From positions 2,623,001-2,687,000 of the forward strand of contig NZ_CP058649.1 of the NCBI RefSeq assembly GCF_018141445.1: DNA of 64,000 nucleotides. The letters are read 5' to 3'. A program made the translations under genes and the position numbers. Source of the stretch: Vallitalea pronyensis (GTDB taxonomy: Bacteria > Bacillota > Clostridia > Lachnospirales > Vallitaleaceae). Shown here piece by piece: positions 45,924 through 55,611 of this stretch (the first letter of the stretch is position 1; every line of letters starts with the position of its first letter). The notes under the pieces were generated by a model. It saw only the letters and a list, made by a program, of their open reading frames with translations. It was not told where the DNA came from and made no database searches.

Positions 45924-47333
45924 ATGGTGAAGACGTTTTTAGGCAAAGATTTTTTGCTCCATAATGAAACAGCAAAGACACTTTTTCATGATTATGCTGA
46001 GGCTATGCCAATCTACGATTATCACTGCCATTTAAGTCCAAAGGAAATTGCAGAAGATAAGACATATGCCAGTATTACGGAAGTGTGGTTAGGTGGTGAT
46101 CACTACAAGTGGCGGGCTATGAGGAGTCACGGCATAGAAGAAAAGTATATAACAGGTGATGGGTCGGATAAAGAGAAATTCATGAAATGGGCAGAAACCA
46201 TTCAGTATGCCATTGGTAATCCGTTATACCATTGGGCACATCTTGAATTATACCGCTATTTTGGTATCGATAAGCCTTTAACAACGGAAACAGCTGAAGC
46301 AATCTATGACATTTGCAATAAAAAGCTGCAAGAAGATGGGTTCAGTGCAAAAGGATTAATTAAAAATTCACATGTTAAAGTCATCTGTACAACGGATGAC
46401 CCCATTGATGACCTTGGTTACCACAAGATGATTAAAGCAGATAAAGATTTTGATGTAACCGTGTTACCAACTTTCAGACCAGATAAATGTGTGGATATTG
46501 AGAAAGATACCTTCCTGACTTGGATAGAACAATTGGGAAAAGTGGCTGGTTATGGTATCAAGAATATGGAAGCCTTACTAAAAGCTCTTGAAGAACGTAT
46601 GGATTATTTCCATCAAGTAGGGTGCCGATTAGCGGATCATGGTTTTGGAAGTGTCATATATGAAGAAGCTACAATAGATGAAGTGGATGTCGTATTCAAG
46701 AAAAGATTAGCCCATGGCTCCATTAGTCGAGAAGAAGCTGTTAAGTATGGAAGTTATCTTCTTACATTTTTTGGGCAACATTATGCGAAGCGTGATTGGG
46801 CCATGCAATTACATATGGGTTGTATGCGTAATAATAATTCCCGTATGATGTCTTTAATTGGACCGGATACAGGCTTTGATGCCGTTGGCGATTATAAGAT
46901 TGGGGAAGGACTTGCAAAGTTATTGGATTCACTTGAAAAAACACATGAATTGCCTAAAACAATCCTATACAACCTTAATCCCCGTGATAACTATGTATTA
47001 GCTACCCTTATGGGATGCTTCCAAAGCGCAGATGCTAAAGGTAAGATACAGTTTGGGTCAGGCTGGTGGTTCATCGACCAAAAAGAGGGTATGATACGTC
47101 AGATGACAGACTTAGGTAATCTAGGGATGTTAAGCAATTTCATTGGTATGTTGACAGACTCAAGAAGTTTCTTATCCTATACACGTCACGAATACTTTAG
47201 AAGGATTATGTGTAACCTGATAGGGACATGGGTTGAGGATGGCGAATATCCAGCGGATATGCAGCGACTAGGTGAGATTGTACAGAATATATCGTTTAAC
47301 AACGCACGACATTATTTTGATATTGAATGTTAA
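45924..47333 (+). CDS. uxaC: Glucuronate isomerase
   Basis: 469 residues. Metal-ligand motif of the UxaC/amidohydrolase fold is 'IYDYHCHLSPKEI' (residues ~30-42); other family marks are 'YHWAHLELYRYFGID', 'VICTTDDPIDDL', 'MQLHMGCMRNNN' and 'SFLSYTRHEYFRRI'. It converts D-glucuronate to D-fructuronate (and galacturonate to tagaturonate). AAGGAG before the ATG. First structural gene of the operon; reductase and dehydratase genes (uxaB/uxuB, uxuA) that link it to KDG are not in the window. A 7-bp stem (47348-47367) lies just after its stop codon. Confidence 0.96.
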   Translation: MVKTFLGKDFLLHNETAKTLFHDYAEAMPIYDYHCHLSPKEIAEDKTYASITEVWLGGDHYKWRAMRSHGIEEKYITGDGSDKEKFMKWAETIQYAIGNPLYHWAHLELYRYFGIDKPLTTETAEAIYDICNKKLQEDGFSAKGLIKNSHVKVICTTDDPIDDLGYHKMIKADKDFDVTVLPTFRPDKCVDIEKDTFLTWIEQLGKVAGYGIKNMEALLKALEERMDYFHQVGCRLADHGFGSVIYEEATIDEVDVVFKKRLAHGSISREEAVKYGSYLLTFFGQHYAKRDWAMQLHMGCMRNNNSRMMSLIGPDTGFDAVGDYKIGEGLAKLLDSLEKTHELPKTILYNLNPRDNYVLATLMGCFQSADAKGKIQFGSGWWFIDQKEGMIRQMTDLGNLGMLSNFIGMLTDSRSFLSYTRHEYFRRIMCNLIGTWVEDGEYPADMQRLGEIVQNISFNNARHYFDIEC

Positions 47334-47452
47334 ATAGACATTAATGTATGCGTTTTAGATAACGCATAAGATGAATGAATAAGTAAACCACATAGTAATG
47401 GTTGCATTGCTATATGGCTTAACCTACAAAAAAATAAGGGAGGATTTTGGAA

Positions 47453-48106
47453 ATGAAAAGAATGAAAACCATTATGGACATTGTTGATAGCGGTGTTGTT
47501 GCTGTTATCCGTGCTGAATCCAAAGAAGAAGGTATGAAAATCATTGAAGCGGTTAAAAAAGGTGGTATAAAAGCCCTTGAGATTACCATGACCGTGCCAG
47601 GTGCAGTGGATATTATTAAAGAACTTACACAATTGTACAAAGACGAAGATGTCATTATCGGAGCAGGTACCGTACTGGACCCAGAGACGGCTCGTGCTTG
47701 TATCTTAGCAGGAGCAAAATACATTGTGAGTTCAAGCCTTAATTTGGATACGGTAAAACTATGCAACAGATACCGTGTACCGATTATGCCAGGGATCATG
47801 ACACCAGCAGAAGCCCTTAAGGCTCTTGAAGCAGGGGTGGAAGTATTAAAAGTATTCCCAGGAAATGCTTTTGGTCCATCCATTATTAAAGCGTTCAAAG
47901 GCCCCATGCCTCAAGGAAATTATATGCCAACAGGTGGTGTAAGTCTGGATAATGTTCATGAGTGGATTGAAGCAGGTGCTGTAGCAGTTGGAACAGGTAG
48001 TGTTTTAACAAAAGGTGCTAAAACAGGTGACTATGAACTAGTTACGGAGACTGCTAAGAAATTTGTGGATGCTGTAAAGCAGGCAAGAGCTAACTTAAAG
48101 CAGTAG
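47453..48106 (+). CDS. eda: KDPG/KHG aldolase
   Basis: 217 residues, a TIM-barrel aldolase. Key parts: 'GVVAVIRAESKEEGMKIIEAVKKGGIKALEITMTVPGA' with the Glu that activates water, 'IGAGTVLDPETARACILAGAKYIVSS' and the Schiff-base Lys region 'AGVEVLKVFPGNAFGPSIIKAFKGPMPQGNYMPTGGV'. It splits 2-keto-3-deoxy-6-phosphogluconate to pyruvate and glyceraldehyde-3-phosphate. GGGAGG and ATG 47453 fix the start; the frame opens six bases earlier at TTG. Works after kdgK's product forms. Confidence 0.95.
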   Translation: MKRMKTIMDIVDSGVVAVIRAESKEEGMKIIEAVKKGGIKALEITMTVPGAVDIIKELTQLYKDEDVIIGAGTVLDPETARACILAGAKYIVSSSLNLDTVKLCNRYRVPIMPGIMTPAEALKALEAGVEVLKVFPGNAFGPSIIKAFKGPMPQGNYMPTGGVSLDNVHEWIEAGAVAVGTGSVLTKGAKTGDYELVTETAKKFVDAVKQARANLKQ

Positions 48107-48130
48107 CGTATGGATTGAACTGAACCATGT

Positions 48131-48158
48131 GGCAGGAGGAAGATAAACGGCTTATAAG
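48131..48158 (+). other. Intercistronic stem between eda and kdgK
   Basis: GGCAGGA (48131-48137) pairs with TCCTGCC (48152-48158), without a good T-run; may tune kdgK expression or end part of the transcripts. Confidence 0.4.
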
Positions 48159-48211
48159 GATTCCTGCCTTATAGATGTTTGAAATTAATAGTGAGAAAGG
48201 AAGAAAACACG

Positions 48212-49237
48212 ATGGGTAAAAAAGTAGTAACAATGGGTGAAATTATGCTGCGTCTTTCCACAGAAGGATATGACAGATTTACACAAGCGGAACGTTTTGA
48301 TATTGTCTATGGCGGAGGAGAAGCTAATGTGGCTGTATCCCTTGCCAACTATGGTTTTGATGCACACTTTGTATCCAAGCTTCCAGATAATCCAATCGGT
48401 CAGAGCGCAGTCAATCACCTTAGAAGATATGGCGTGGCAACAGATTACATAGCAAGAGGCGGTGACCGTATAGGGATCTATTATCTTGAAACAGGTGCAT
48501 CCATGCGGCCATCTAAGGTTGTTTATGACCGTGCTCATTCGGCTATTGCAGAAGCAGACCTTGAAGATTTTGACTTTGATGCTATCTTTGCAGATGCGGA
48601 GTGGTTCCATTTTTCAGGTATCACACCGGCCATTAGTAAAAAGGCAGCTGTACTAACGGAGAAAGCCCTTATTGCGGCTAAAAAGCATGGGGTAACGGTT
48701 AGTGTAGACCTAAATTACCGTAAGAAATTATGGACACCAGCAGAAGCAAAAGAAGTCATGACAAAACTTATGGCATACGTGGATGTTTGTATTGGAAATG
48801 AAGAAGATGCAGAAAAAGTATTAGGATTCAAACCAGGTGAAACAGATGTGACAAAAGGTTCTCTTGAACTGGATGGTTACAAAACAATCTTCAAACAAAT
48901 GAAAGAAACATTTGATTTTAAATATGTAGTGACAACACTTAGAGAAAGCTACTCTGCTTCGGATAATGGCTGGTCAGCACTTATCTATGATGGTAACGAG
49001 TTCTACCGTTCTAAGAAGTATGATGTGCGCATTGTTGACCGTGTAGGTGGCGGCGATTCCTTCGCAGGCGGCTTAATTTACGGTTTATTATCCAGTGATG
49101 ATTTTAAATACGCCCTTGAATTTGCTGTTGGAGCATCCGCTCTTAAGCATACCATTAAAGGGGATGCCAACCACGTAACCGCTGATGAAGTAGAAACATT
49201 GATTAACGGTGATGCTTCTGGAAGAGTGCAGCGTTAA
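48212..49237 (+). CDS. kdgK: 2-Keto-3-deoxygluconate kinase (PfkB family)
   Basis: 341 residues of the ribokinase fold. The first signature is 'GGGEANVAVSLANYGFDAHFVSKLPDNPIG', the second and catalytic region 'VDRVGGGDSFAGGLIYGLLS' with the Asp base of the GxGD motif. It phosphorylates 2-keto-3-deoxygluconate to KDPG, the eda substrate. Start at ATG 48212 with AAAGGAAG upstream, giving 'MGKKVVTMGEIMLRL', where KdgK proteins begin. Ends in a strong terminator that closes the LacI-controlled operon. Confidence 0.93.
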   Translation: MGKKVVTMGEIMLRLSTEGYDRFTQAERFDIVYGGGEANVAVSLANYGFDAHFVSKLPDNPIGQSAVNHLRRYGVATDYIARGGDRIGIYYLETGASMRPSKVVYDRAHSAIAEADLEDFDFDAIFADAEWFHFSGITPAISKKAAVLTEKALIAAKKHGVTVSVDLNYRKKLWTPAEAKEVMTKLMAYVDVCIGNEEDAEKVLGFKPGETDVTKGSLELDGYKTIFKQMKETFDFKYVVTTLRESYSASDNGWSALIYDGNEFYRSKKYDVRIVDRVGGGDSFAGGLIYGLLSSDDFKYALEFAVGASALKHTIKGDANHVTADEVETLINGDASGRVQR

Positions 49238-49287
49238 GCGTCACATTTTAATTATGCTAAACATATTAAACATATAAATATAGTTCC

Positions 49288-49336
49288 AAAAAAAATATAT
49301 GCTTACCTAATTATCGGGGTAGGCATATATTTTTTT
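49288..49336 (+). terminator. Rho-independent terminator of the hexuronate operon
   Basis: AAAAAAATATATGCTTACC pairs with GGTAGGCATATATTTTTTT (arms 49288-49307 and 49318-49336), a very long stem with a 7-bp U-run. The rest of the 304-bp gap (49337-49541) shows no gene, clear promoter or structure. Confidence 0.9.
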
Positions 49337-49541
49337 GATAATGTAAAACATTCTATTTATTGCTTATCATTTAATTATCTGTTAATATTAAATAAAAATA
49401 TGTAGGGAATGTAAATGTTGATGTAAGCTTCTTAATTAAGGTAGGGAAAGAAACATTTAAATAGAAAAACTTTATTTTTTTTGTAATGATGGATAAGACA
49501 AACATCTTAGAATTGACTTTAGCAGATAAGGAGTGTGATGA

Positions 49542-49916
49542 ATGATACCTAAAGAATATACCCAATATGCATTACTACTTAATTATAATATATTGGTATT
49601 AATGCTTATATTTTTTGGCGGGTACATGTTGAGAAAAATTAAGAACCAAAATAAAATAATTCGAAGTTTGAAGGCATTTTATATGGTAGTCATTCCATAT
49701 AGTATTATAACGTTTATACTGGATTATTTGGTAGCGCTGGGCATGTTAAGTGACGTTCAGCAATATTACCATATGGTTAAAATAATCATCAGCATTAATA
49801 AAATTATGAGTGATTATATGTTTACGCCCTTGGTTTTATTGATAAATGTGCTACTTATTATCAACATATACAAGCACAAGGAAACAGTTATAACTGAAGG
49901 TGAACGCTATGATTAA
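49542..49916 (+). CDS. Small membrane protein of unknown function
   Basis: 124 residues; hydrophobic segments at about 12-32, 48-70 and 95-113 suggest three membrane helices, with basic loops (KIKNQNKIIRSLK). AAGGAG precedes ATG 49542. The next small membrane gene overlaps it by 8 nt (ATGATTAA), so the two are made together and could form a complex. I do not recognise either and no family name can be given. They lie alone between the kdgK terminator and a hydrolase gene. Confidence 0.6.
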   Translation: MIPKEYTQYALLLNYNILVLMLIFFGGYMLRKIKNQNKIIRSLKAFYMVVIPYSIITFILDYLVALGMLSDVQQYYHMVKIIISINKIMSDYMFTPLVLLINVLLIINIYKHKETVITEGERYD

Positions 49917-50202
49917 GACGATATTATATTTATTGGTTTACGCCATAGGAACCTATGTAGCTTGGAAAAAAAGAAATGAATTTTTTCTAACCAAATACAT
50001 GCTTTATTATTTTGCTATCAGTATGGTTGGAAAATTGCTTAATCTCTTACAAGATATCATTATGTACCCCACCATATCAGACGATATATTCATAAGTAGA
50101 GTTGTTTCAATCATGGGTATGATCGCTACAATATGCCATGTCGTATCCTACGTTTTTTTAGCAGTAGGTATAAAAAAGTATGTAACAAAAAACAATGGAT
50201 AA
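49909..50202 (+). CDS. Small membrane protein of unknown function, overlapping partner
   Basis: 97 residues starting at ATG 49909 (AAGGTG upstream), giving 'MIKTILYLLVYAIGTYVAWKK'. Three hydrophobic stretches (~3-20, 30-50, 65-90). Translationally coupled to the 49542 gene by an 8-nt overlap. Unrecognised; a possible partner protein. 85 nt before the hydrolase gene. Confidence 0.55.
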   Translation: MIKTILYLLVYAIGTYVAWKKRNEFFLTKYMLYYFAISMVGKLLNLLQDIIMYPTISDDIFISRVVSIMGMIATICHVVSYVFLAVGIKKYVTKNNG

Positions 50203-50287
50203 TGCAGAAGTGTTTGGGATAGCAATAAAATGAAGACCATCATGAAGAATATTTAATCACGTACATATAAGGAGAAGGAACTTACTT

Positions 50288-51175
50288 ATGATTAATGTTT
50301 TTAAAAGTGATAAGAAGAGAGAAGAAGTCTTAGCTTCCTACGACCATCTACTTGGTTTGTGGGGTGTTGATTATGACGAGGTAGATTTGGTGACCCAGTT
50401 CGGCACAACACATTGTATTTTATCAGGTGATAAAACGAATCCCCCGTTGTTAATGTTTCATGGTGTTGGTGATAACTCAGCAGTGATGTGGATTTTGAAC
50501 ATTGGGGAACTGTCCAAATACTTTTACTGTATCTCGGTTGATACGCTTGGAGGTCCTGGGAAAAGTATACCCAATGAACAGTTTACAAAAGCTACATTTA
50601 ATCAAGTAGAATGGATTAATGAAGTGGTCAGCCAATTGCAAATAAGCCACTTTAATATTTTAGGTATATCCAATGGTGCCTATATGGCTTATAATTACTT
50701 AACCTATGAAAGTAAGAAGGTTAATAGGGTGGTTTGCCTTGAAGGTGGTATGCTAATCGGCAATCCTATCAAAAACATGTTGAAGACCATATTCATTATG
50801 TTTCCACAAATTCTATTACCAAATAGAAAGAACATGATTGCTATTTTAAAGAAATTAAGTTCGCCAGAATCCAATTTTATAAACAATTGTCCTGAAGTTG
50901 TGGATCATATGATCATGGTCATGAAAAGGCATAATCAGAAAGCCATGTTTGTACACACCATAGAAAAGTACCATAAAGAGAAGGGGATGGCCGTACGAGA
51001 TAAGTTGTATTTCTTAATGGGTCATTATAAACTGGACCGTAAAAGAGAATTTGTAAAGGCATTAGATGATGGGCAATTTAAATATAAAGTGATTAAAGGT
51101 GCTGGGCATGGTATTAATCACGAACAGCCTGAACGCGTTAATGCTGAAATTATACAGTACTTATTAGGTGATTAA
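50288..51175 (+). CDS. Alpha/beta hydrolase
   Basis: 295 residues. Oxyanion motif 'LLMFHGVGDNS' (residues ~53-63), nucleophile elbow GISNG ('FNILGISNGAYMAYNYL', Ser ~132), acid and His at the end 'KGAGHGINHEQPERVN' (His ~280). All three catalytic elements of the family are visible. Cytoplasmic. AAGGAGAAGG precedes the ATG. Similar to hydrolases of unknown substrate that accompany small membrane proteins in Clostridia. A stem ATCTTA/TAAGAT (51218-51235) lies downstream without a T-run. Confidence 0.8.
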   Translation: MINVFKSDKKREEVLASYDHLLGLWGVDYDEVDLVTQFGTTHCILSGDKTNPPLLMFHGVGDNSAVMWILNIGELSKYFYCISVDTLGGPGKSIPNEQFTKATFNQVEWINEVVSQLQISHFNILGISNGAYMAYNYLTYESKKVNRVVCLEGGMLIGNPIKNMLKTIFIMFPQILLPNRKNMIAILKKLSSPESNFINNCPEVVDHMIMVMKRHNQKAMFVHTIEKYHKEKGMAVRDKLYFLMGHYKLDRKREFVKALDDGQFKYKVIKGAGHGINHEQPERVNAEIIQYLLGD

Positions 51176-51421
51176 AATAGCCTTGAAGTATTAATAAGGT
51201 CCCAGTTGTTCGGGCCATCTTAATATGCTAAGATAATAATAGAACCATACGTCTTGGAGATGTAAGTGAAAGGAGAGTGTCCATGAGAGGAAAATTAGAT
51301 GGGTTGTAACTTTGACATGTAGATAGAACATATGCCAGGTATCCATGGGAACCAAGAGGTCCCCCTATATTTTTTCGATGATAGAAAAGATATCATTATA
51401 CAGAATATAGGAGAGTGGACT

Positions 51422-53152
51422 ATGTTATATCTATTGAAAAAAGTGTGGAAGTATGCAGAATCAGACCGCTATCGATTAATCATATGTTATGGCTTACATG
51501 TGTTATCCATTGGCGGCAAGTTGTTACAGCCATTTGCTTTTGGTATGGCTATTAATGTGTTACAGGAACAAGGAATTAATCATTTAGGACCTGTATACAG
51601 GTGGTTAGGTATCTATGTTTTAGGATTTTTTACTTTTCAGATATGCCATCATACAGGACGCTACTTTGAAGTCACAACAGCTCTTAGAAACCAGAAGCGA
51701 TTTAATCATCGTCTTTATTTAAAGCTGTGTTCGTTATCCATGCAATGGCATAGTGACCATCATTCTGGCGACATTGTGAACCGTATAAAAGGTGGTGGTG
51801 AAGCCCTCAAGGATTTCTCTGTTAATCAAAGTAAATACATGGATTTAATTTTATCATCTATTGTACCTATTTTGGTATTTACACGAATGAACATGGGCAT
51901 AACCATTATAACGGTTTCCTTAATAAGCATCAACTTAACCATTATTATGAAGATGAATAAAAGGATAGAAGGTATTCTGGGAGATATCCATGAATACTAT
52001 CATGGCTTAGCTGCAAAATTAACAGATTATGCCATGAATGTCGTAACCATCATTACCCTTAAACTAAAAAAACAAACCGATAAACAATTAAATCACATGT
52101 ATGAAGAATACTATATCCAGCAAATGCGTGAGTTTCGCATTAATCAACCAAGATGTTTTCTTATTGCATTCGGTGGTATACTGACAGAGGTTGTTGTGAT
52201 TGTCTTTTATTTACTGTCTCAAACATCTTCTGGTGAAGCTTTTCTGATTGGTAATCTGGTGATGTTAATTACTTACTTTAGAGAAATGAGTCATAGCATA
52301 TTTGAGTTGGTGAGTAATTTCTATGATACACTTAACTGGAAAACAGCTATTGCTTCAACGGACATTATTTTAGATGAACCTTCTTATGAAAGCTATAACG
52401 CTAATGAAAAGCTGGGACCTTGGCATAGTATACGTATTGAACATATTGCATTTCAATATGGGGCAGAAGGCTCCAACATCACATGGCATGATGTCACACT
52501 AGAAGCTGGTAAGAAGATTGCTATTGTTGGCTCTAGTGGTTCAGGTAAAAGTACCATATTACACCTTTTGGCATCTCTTTATGAAGCAGATGCAACGGCC
52601 ATATGGGTGGATGATAAAAAGTACACAAATCTTAACGCTATCCATCATGACATGGGATTAATCAGTCAAGAATCGGAAATATTTGATGATACAGTCCTTC
52701 ACAATATAACATTTGGTTTGGATGTGGACCAACACGTACTGGAAGAAGTGATGGTTATTGCAGCATTAGACCAAGTCATTAAGGACCTTCCAGATGGTAT
52801 CCATACCTCTATCAAAGAAAAAGGTATTAATCTGTCAGGTGGACAAAAGCAGCGATTAGCTTTAGCTAGAGGGCTCTATTTTGCCCAAAATAAGCGCATA
52901 TTGCTTCTGGACGAAATAACCAGTAATGTGGATGTGGTGAATGAGGCACATATGATGACACATATCATGAAGGCTTATAGGGATAGGTGTATTATTTGTA
53001 GTATTCATCGCTTACATCTCTTAGAGCTATTTGACGAAGTATTGGTTATGAACGAAGGCTCCATTGTCGATAGAGGCTCTTTTCAAGAATTAGTCAGAAG
53101 AGAAGGCTGCTTTCAGACATTATGGGAAACATATCAACTGGAAACAAAATAG
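51422..53152 (+). CDS. ABC transporter, fused permease and ATPase (exporter type)
   Basis: 576 residues. Residues 1-~320 hold six membrane helices; the ATPase follows: Walker A GSSGSGKST, signature 'LSGGQKQRLALARGLYF', Walker B 'RILLLDEITSNVD' and switch His 'CSIHRLH'. Note the D-loop 'SNVD' in place of 'SALD'. A homodimeric half-exporter. Start at ATG 51422 with AGGAGAG upstream; the frame extends back 30 codons without a good site. It stands alone before the 53198 terminator; substrate unknown. Confidence 0.88.
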   Translation: MLYLLKKVWKYAESDRYRLIICYGLHVLSIGGKLLQPFAFGMAINVLQEQGINHLGPVYRWLGIYVLGFFTFQICHHTGRYFEVTTALRNQKRFNHRLYLKLCSLSMQWHSDHHSGDIVNRIKGGGEALKDFSVNQSKYMDLILSSIVPILVFTRMNMGITIITVSLISINLTIIMKMNKRIEGILGDIHEYYHGLAAKLTDYAMNVVTIITLKLKKQTDKQLNHMYEEYYIQQMREFRINQPRCFLIAFGGILTEVVVIVFYLLSQTSSGEAFLIGNLVMLITYFREMSHSIFELVSNFYDTLNWKTAIASTDIILDEPSYESYNANEKLGPWHSIRIEHIAFQYGAEGSNITWHDVTLEAGKKIAIVGSSGSGKSTILHLLASLYEADATAIWVDDKKYTNLNAIHHDMGLISQESEIFDDTVLHNITFGLDVDQHVLEEVMVIAALDQVIKDLPDGIHTSIKEKGINLSGGQKQRLALARGLYFAQNKRILLLDEITSNVDVVNEAHMMTHIMKAYRDRCIICSIHRLHLLELFDEVLVMNEGSIVDRGSFQELVRREGCFQTLWETYQLETK

Positions 53153-53197
53153 CATTGGAATTTACTGGTAGTTCTATACACAATATTATATAATGAA

Positions 53198-53229
53198 GAT
53201 AGTGCAGTATGACGGCACTATCTTTTTTT
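53198..53229 (+). terminator. Rho-independent terminator of the ABC exporter gene
   Basis: GATAGTGC (53198-53205) pairs with GCACTATC (53215-53222), loop of nine, then seven T. Confidence 0.88.
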
Positions 53230-53256
53230 AGATGTCCTAAGAGAGGAGATAAAACA

Positions 53257-53811
53257 ATGGTTTCAAAGAGGTCAATGTCGCCAAAGTACATCTTAATGGC
53301 AGGTATCCTAGTTGGTATTGTCTACTATATGATTAGTTTTTCGGATATAGGTGTTGCAAAGTTAATGGAGATTACAGGCGGGCAGAACATTCTAGATTTA
53401 GAGATGGGTGGTTATTCCGTTGAAAAAGCTTATGATGTGTTAGAGGGTCTAGGAGAAGAGGGAAGAGCTTTTAATCTAAAGTATATTATACCCATTGATC
53501 TATTATTTCCCATTACATACGGGTTATTTTATTTTGTTACCCTTACATGGTTAGCCACTGGATTGTTTCAGCGTATGAAGCATCCTTGGTTAATCGGTTT
53601 AATTGGCTGGGTGGCTCCAGTATTTGATTTTTTTGAGAATTGGAATATCTACAGATTATTGACCCATTACCCAGAACGTCTGGAACGGGTTGCCCAGATG
53701 GCAGATATATGGACACGGTTAAAAGCTTTATCCGTCGGCATAAGCACCATACTTGTGGTAGTAGGTGTGATTGTTTTAATGGTAAAACGATTTAAGCTAA
53801 AACAAACATAA
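53257..53811 (+). CDS. Membrane protein of unknown function
   Basis: 184 residues from ATG 53257 (AGAGGAG upstream; a longer frame begins inside the preceding terminator). Four hydrophobic segments at ~10-30, 75-100, 110-130 and 155-180. 'YIIPIDLLFPITYGLFYF' and 'WVAPVFDFFENWNIYRLLTHYP' resemble a family of clostridial four-helix proteins of unknown role that I cannot name for certain. Monocistronic, ends in a strong hairpin terminator. Confidence 0.6.
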   Translation: MVSKRSMSPKYILMAGILVGIVYYMISFSDIGVAKLMEITGGQNILDLEMGGYSVEKAYDVLEGLGEEGRAFNLKYIIPIDLLFPITYGLFYFVTLTWLATGLFQRMKHPWLIGLIGWVAPVFDFFENWNIYRLLTHYPERLERVAQMADIWTRLKALSVGISTILVVVGVIVLMVKRFKLKQT

Positions 53812-53815
53812 TCAT

Positions 53816-53858
53816 AGAAAGACATGGTATAGAAGCCTGTATCATGTCTTTCTATTTT
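53816..53858 (+). terminator. Rho-independent terminator
   Basis: Perfect 11-bp stem AGAAAGACATG (53816-53826) with CATGTCTTTCT (53843-53853), then ATTTTAAT. Confidence 0.85.
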
Positions 53859-53882
53859 AATGGATATTATATAAAGATAATA

Positions 53883-53911
53883 TTGACTAATGAGTCGTCT
53901 GTAAGTACACT
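53883..53911 (+). promoter_or_regulatory. Promoter of the mscS gene
   Basis: TTGACT (53883-53888), 17 bp, TACACT (53906-53911). A GATAATG/CATTATC hairpin (53944-53963) follows in the leader. Confidence 0.55.
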
Positions 53912-54002
53912 AGTTATAAGATATATGTCCATAAGTTTCTCATGATAATGCACTATCATTATCAAGAATGAAAAAAAAGCTTATGGGGAATAGGAGGATG
54001 AT

Positions 54003-54872
54003 ATGGACTCCATTTTAGCATATTTAGAAAATAACCTTTTCGTCATTAAAATTTTATGGACCATTATTGGGCTTGTTATCATCATGTTAATTATTCGAGT
54101 CATTAATCGTATTCTTTATTCGACAATAGAGGAAAACAGTAAGTATTATAAAATGAAAAAAAGAGTGTACTATTTTTTTAGTTCTGTTTTTATAATATTT
54201 GGTATTTTTTTATGGTCAGATTCTACAACGAGTTTAACCACATATTTTGGTCTTCTTTCTGCTGGATTAGCTATTGCTTTAAAAGATTTATTTGCTAATA
54301 TTGCGGCATGGGTATTTCTTATTATTCGGAAACCATTCAAAGTAAGCGACCGGATAAGTATTAATGGACAAAGTGGTGATGTGATAGACATTCGGATGTT
54401 TCAATTCAGTTTGATGGAAGTATCAAACGTTGAAAATGGTGAGCAGAGTACTGGTCGTATCCTTATTATACCAAACCATTATATCTTTTTGCATACTTTA
54501 ACTAATTATGATAAAGGCTTCAAATATATTTGGAATGAAATAAAAGTTTTGATTACCTTTGAAAGTCATTGGGAGAAGGCAAAAAACATATTAACGGATA
54601 TCAGTAATCGTCATGCGTTACATTTATCCAATGAAGCTACTAAAATGGTGCATCAAGCGAAAAGACGATATTTGATTCATTATAAAAACTTAACCCCCAT
54701 TGTGTATACCGATGTGAAAGACAGTGGTATACAATTAACTGTACGTTATTTATGTAAACCACGCAGAAGACGAAATACGATTAACGATATGTGGCAAGAT
54801 ATTCTACAAGCTTTTGCAAAAGAAGAAGATATTCAACTGGCTTATACAACATTAAGAGTTACACAGGATTAA
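54003..54872 (+). CDS. MscS-family mechanosensitive channel (short form)
   Basis: 289 residues. Membrane helices ~12-35 and 55-75, then the pore helix TM3 with 'GLLSAGLAIALKDLFANIAAWVFLIIRKPFKVSDRISING', the conserved Gly/Ala-rich pattern lining the pore and the beta domain entrance 'GDVIDIRMFQFSLME'. Longer cytoplasmic tail ends at 'VTQD'. Opens on membrane tension to release solutes in hypo-osmotic shock. AGGAGG 8 nt before the ATG. Own promoter and followed closely by a DUF2179 gene. Confidence 0.88.
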   Translation: MDSILAYLENNLFVIKILWTIIGLVIIMLIIRVINRILYSTIEENSKYYKMKKRVYYFFSSVFIIFGIFLWSDSTTSLTTYFGLLSAGLAIALKDLFANIAAWVFLIIRKPFKVSDRISINGQSGDVIDIRMFQFSLMEVSNVENGEQSTGRILIIPNHYIFLHTLTNYDKGFKYIWNEIKVLITFESHWEKAKNILTDISNRHALHLSNEATKMVHQAKRRYLIHYKNLTPIVYTDVKDSGIQLTVRYLCKPRRRRNTINDMWQDILQAFAKEEDIQLAYTTLRVTQD

Positions 54873-54931
54873 AGACGACTAATAATCAACGGGTAAATCT
54901 TAATGATATACAATAACGAGGATTTTACAAA

Positions 54932-55462
54932 TTGGGAAGGAACGTGAAACGAGTGTTATATGTATTAATACTGATTGTAAAAATATTAGAAGTAACTTTG
55001 GCAACAACAAGAATAGTGCTTATAACCAAAGGTGAAAGAGTAAAGGGTGCTATCATTGGTTTTTTTGAAGTAATCATATGGGTATTATTGATATCCACTG
55101 TGTTAAAAGATATTACAGAGGACCCTATTAAAATATTTATTTATGCCATTGGTTTTTCAGTAGGGAATTATATTGGTTCGCTAGTGGAAGAAAAAATAGG
55201 GATAGGCACCACAAGGGTTGAATTAATTGTGAAAGAGGAACATGGTCAAGCATTAGCAAGCAACATTCGTGAGCATGGTTTTGCTGTAACAGTTATCAAT
55301 GGTGAAGGTATGAATTTTAATCGTTTTGTTATGATTTCTCATGTGCAACGTAAGAGAACAAAAGAATTTATAAACATTGTAAGAGCTTGTCAAGAAAATG
55401 TCGTTATTACAGTTAGTGAGATTAAACCTATCTATGGCGGATATGGTATATTGAGAAAATAA
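54932..55462 (+). CDS. DUF5698/DUF2179 (UPF0316) membrane protein
   Basis: 176 residues. Three N-terminal membrane helices ('YVLILIVKILEVTLATTRIVLI', 'IIGFFEVIIWVLLISTVL', 'FIYAIGFSVGNYIGSLVEE') make the DUF5698 part; the C-terminal ~70 residues ('ELIVKEEHGQALASNIREHGFAVTVINGEGMN...FINIVRACQENVVITVSEI') are the soluble DUF2179 domain. The family (YebE-like) has no proven function. TTG 54932 with GAGGA upstream is my start; GTG 54944 after GGAAGG is an alternative. 59 nt after mscS. Confidence 0.8.
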   Translation: MGRNVKRVLYVLILIVKILEVTLATTRIVLITKGERVKGAIIGFFEVIIWVLLISTVLKDITEDPIKIFIYAIGFSVGNYIGSLVEEKIGIGTTRVELIVKEEHGQALASNIREHGFAVTVINGEGMNFNRFVMISHVQRKRTKEFINIVRACQENVVITVSEIKPIYGGYGILRK

Positions 55463-55611
55463 GTATAGAGGCCTTTAATCCAATGAACCATTTATGGTGG
55501 ATGTGGATAAAAGGTCTTTTGTCGTATTCACCAACCTTATGGGGTATTCATATATTAATAGTGTACAAGCTGTCTAAGTTGTATGAATATCAAGAAGGGA
55601 GGTGGCAAGAT

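Noticed and set aside
51282..51308. Eight-codon frame (MRGKLDGL) with AAAGGAG in front of the ABC exporter gene
   Set aside because: Too short to tell from chance; no link with the next start codon, 114 nt away.
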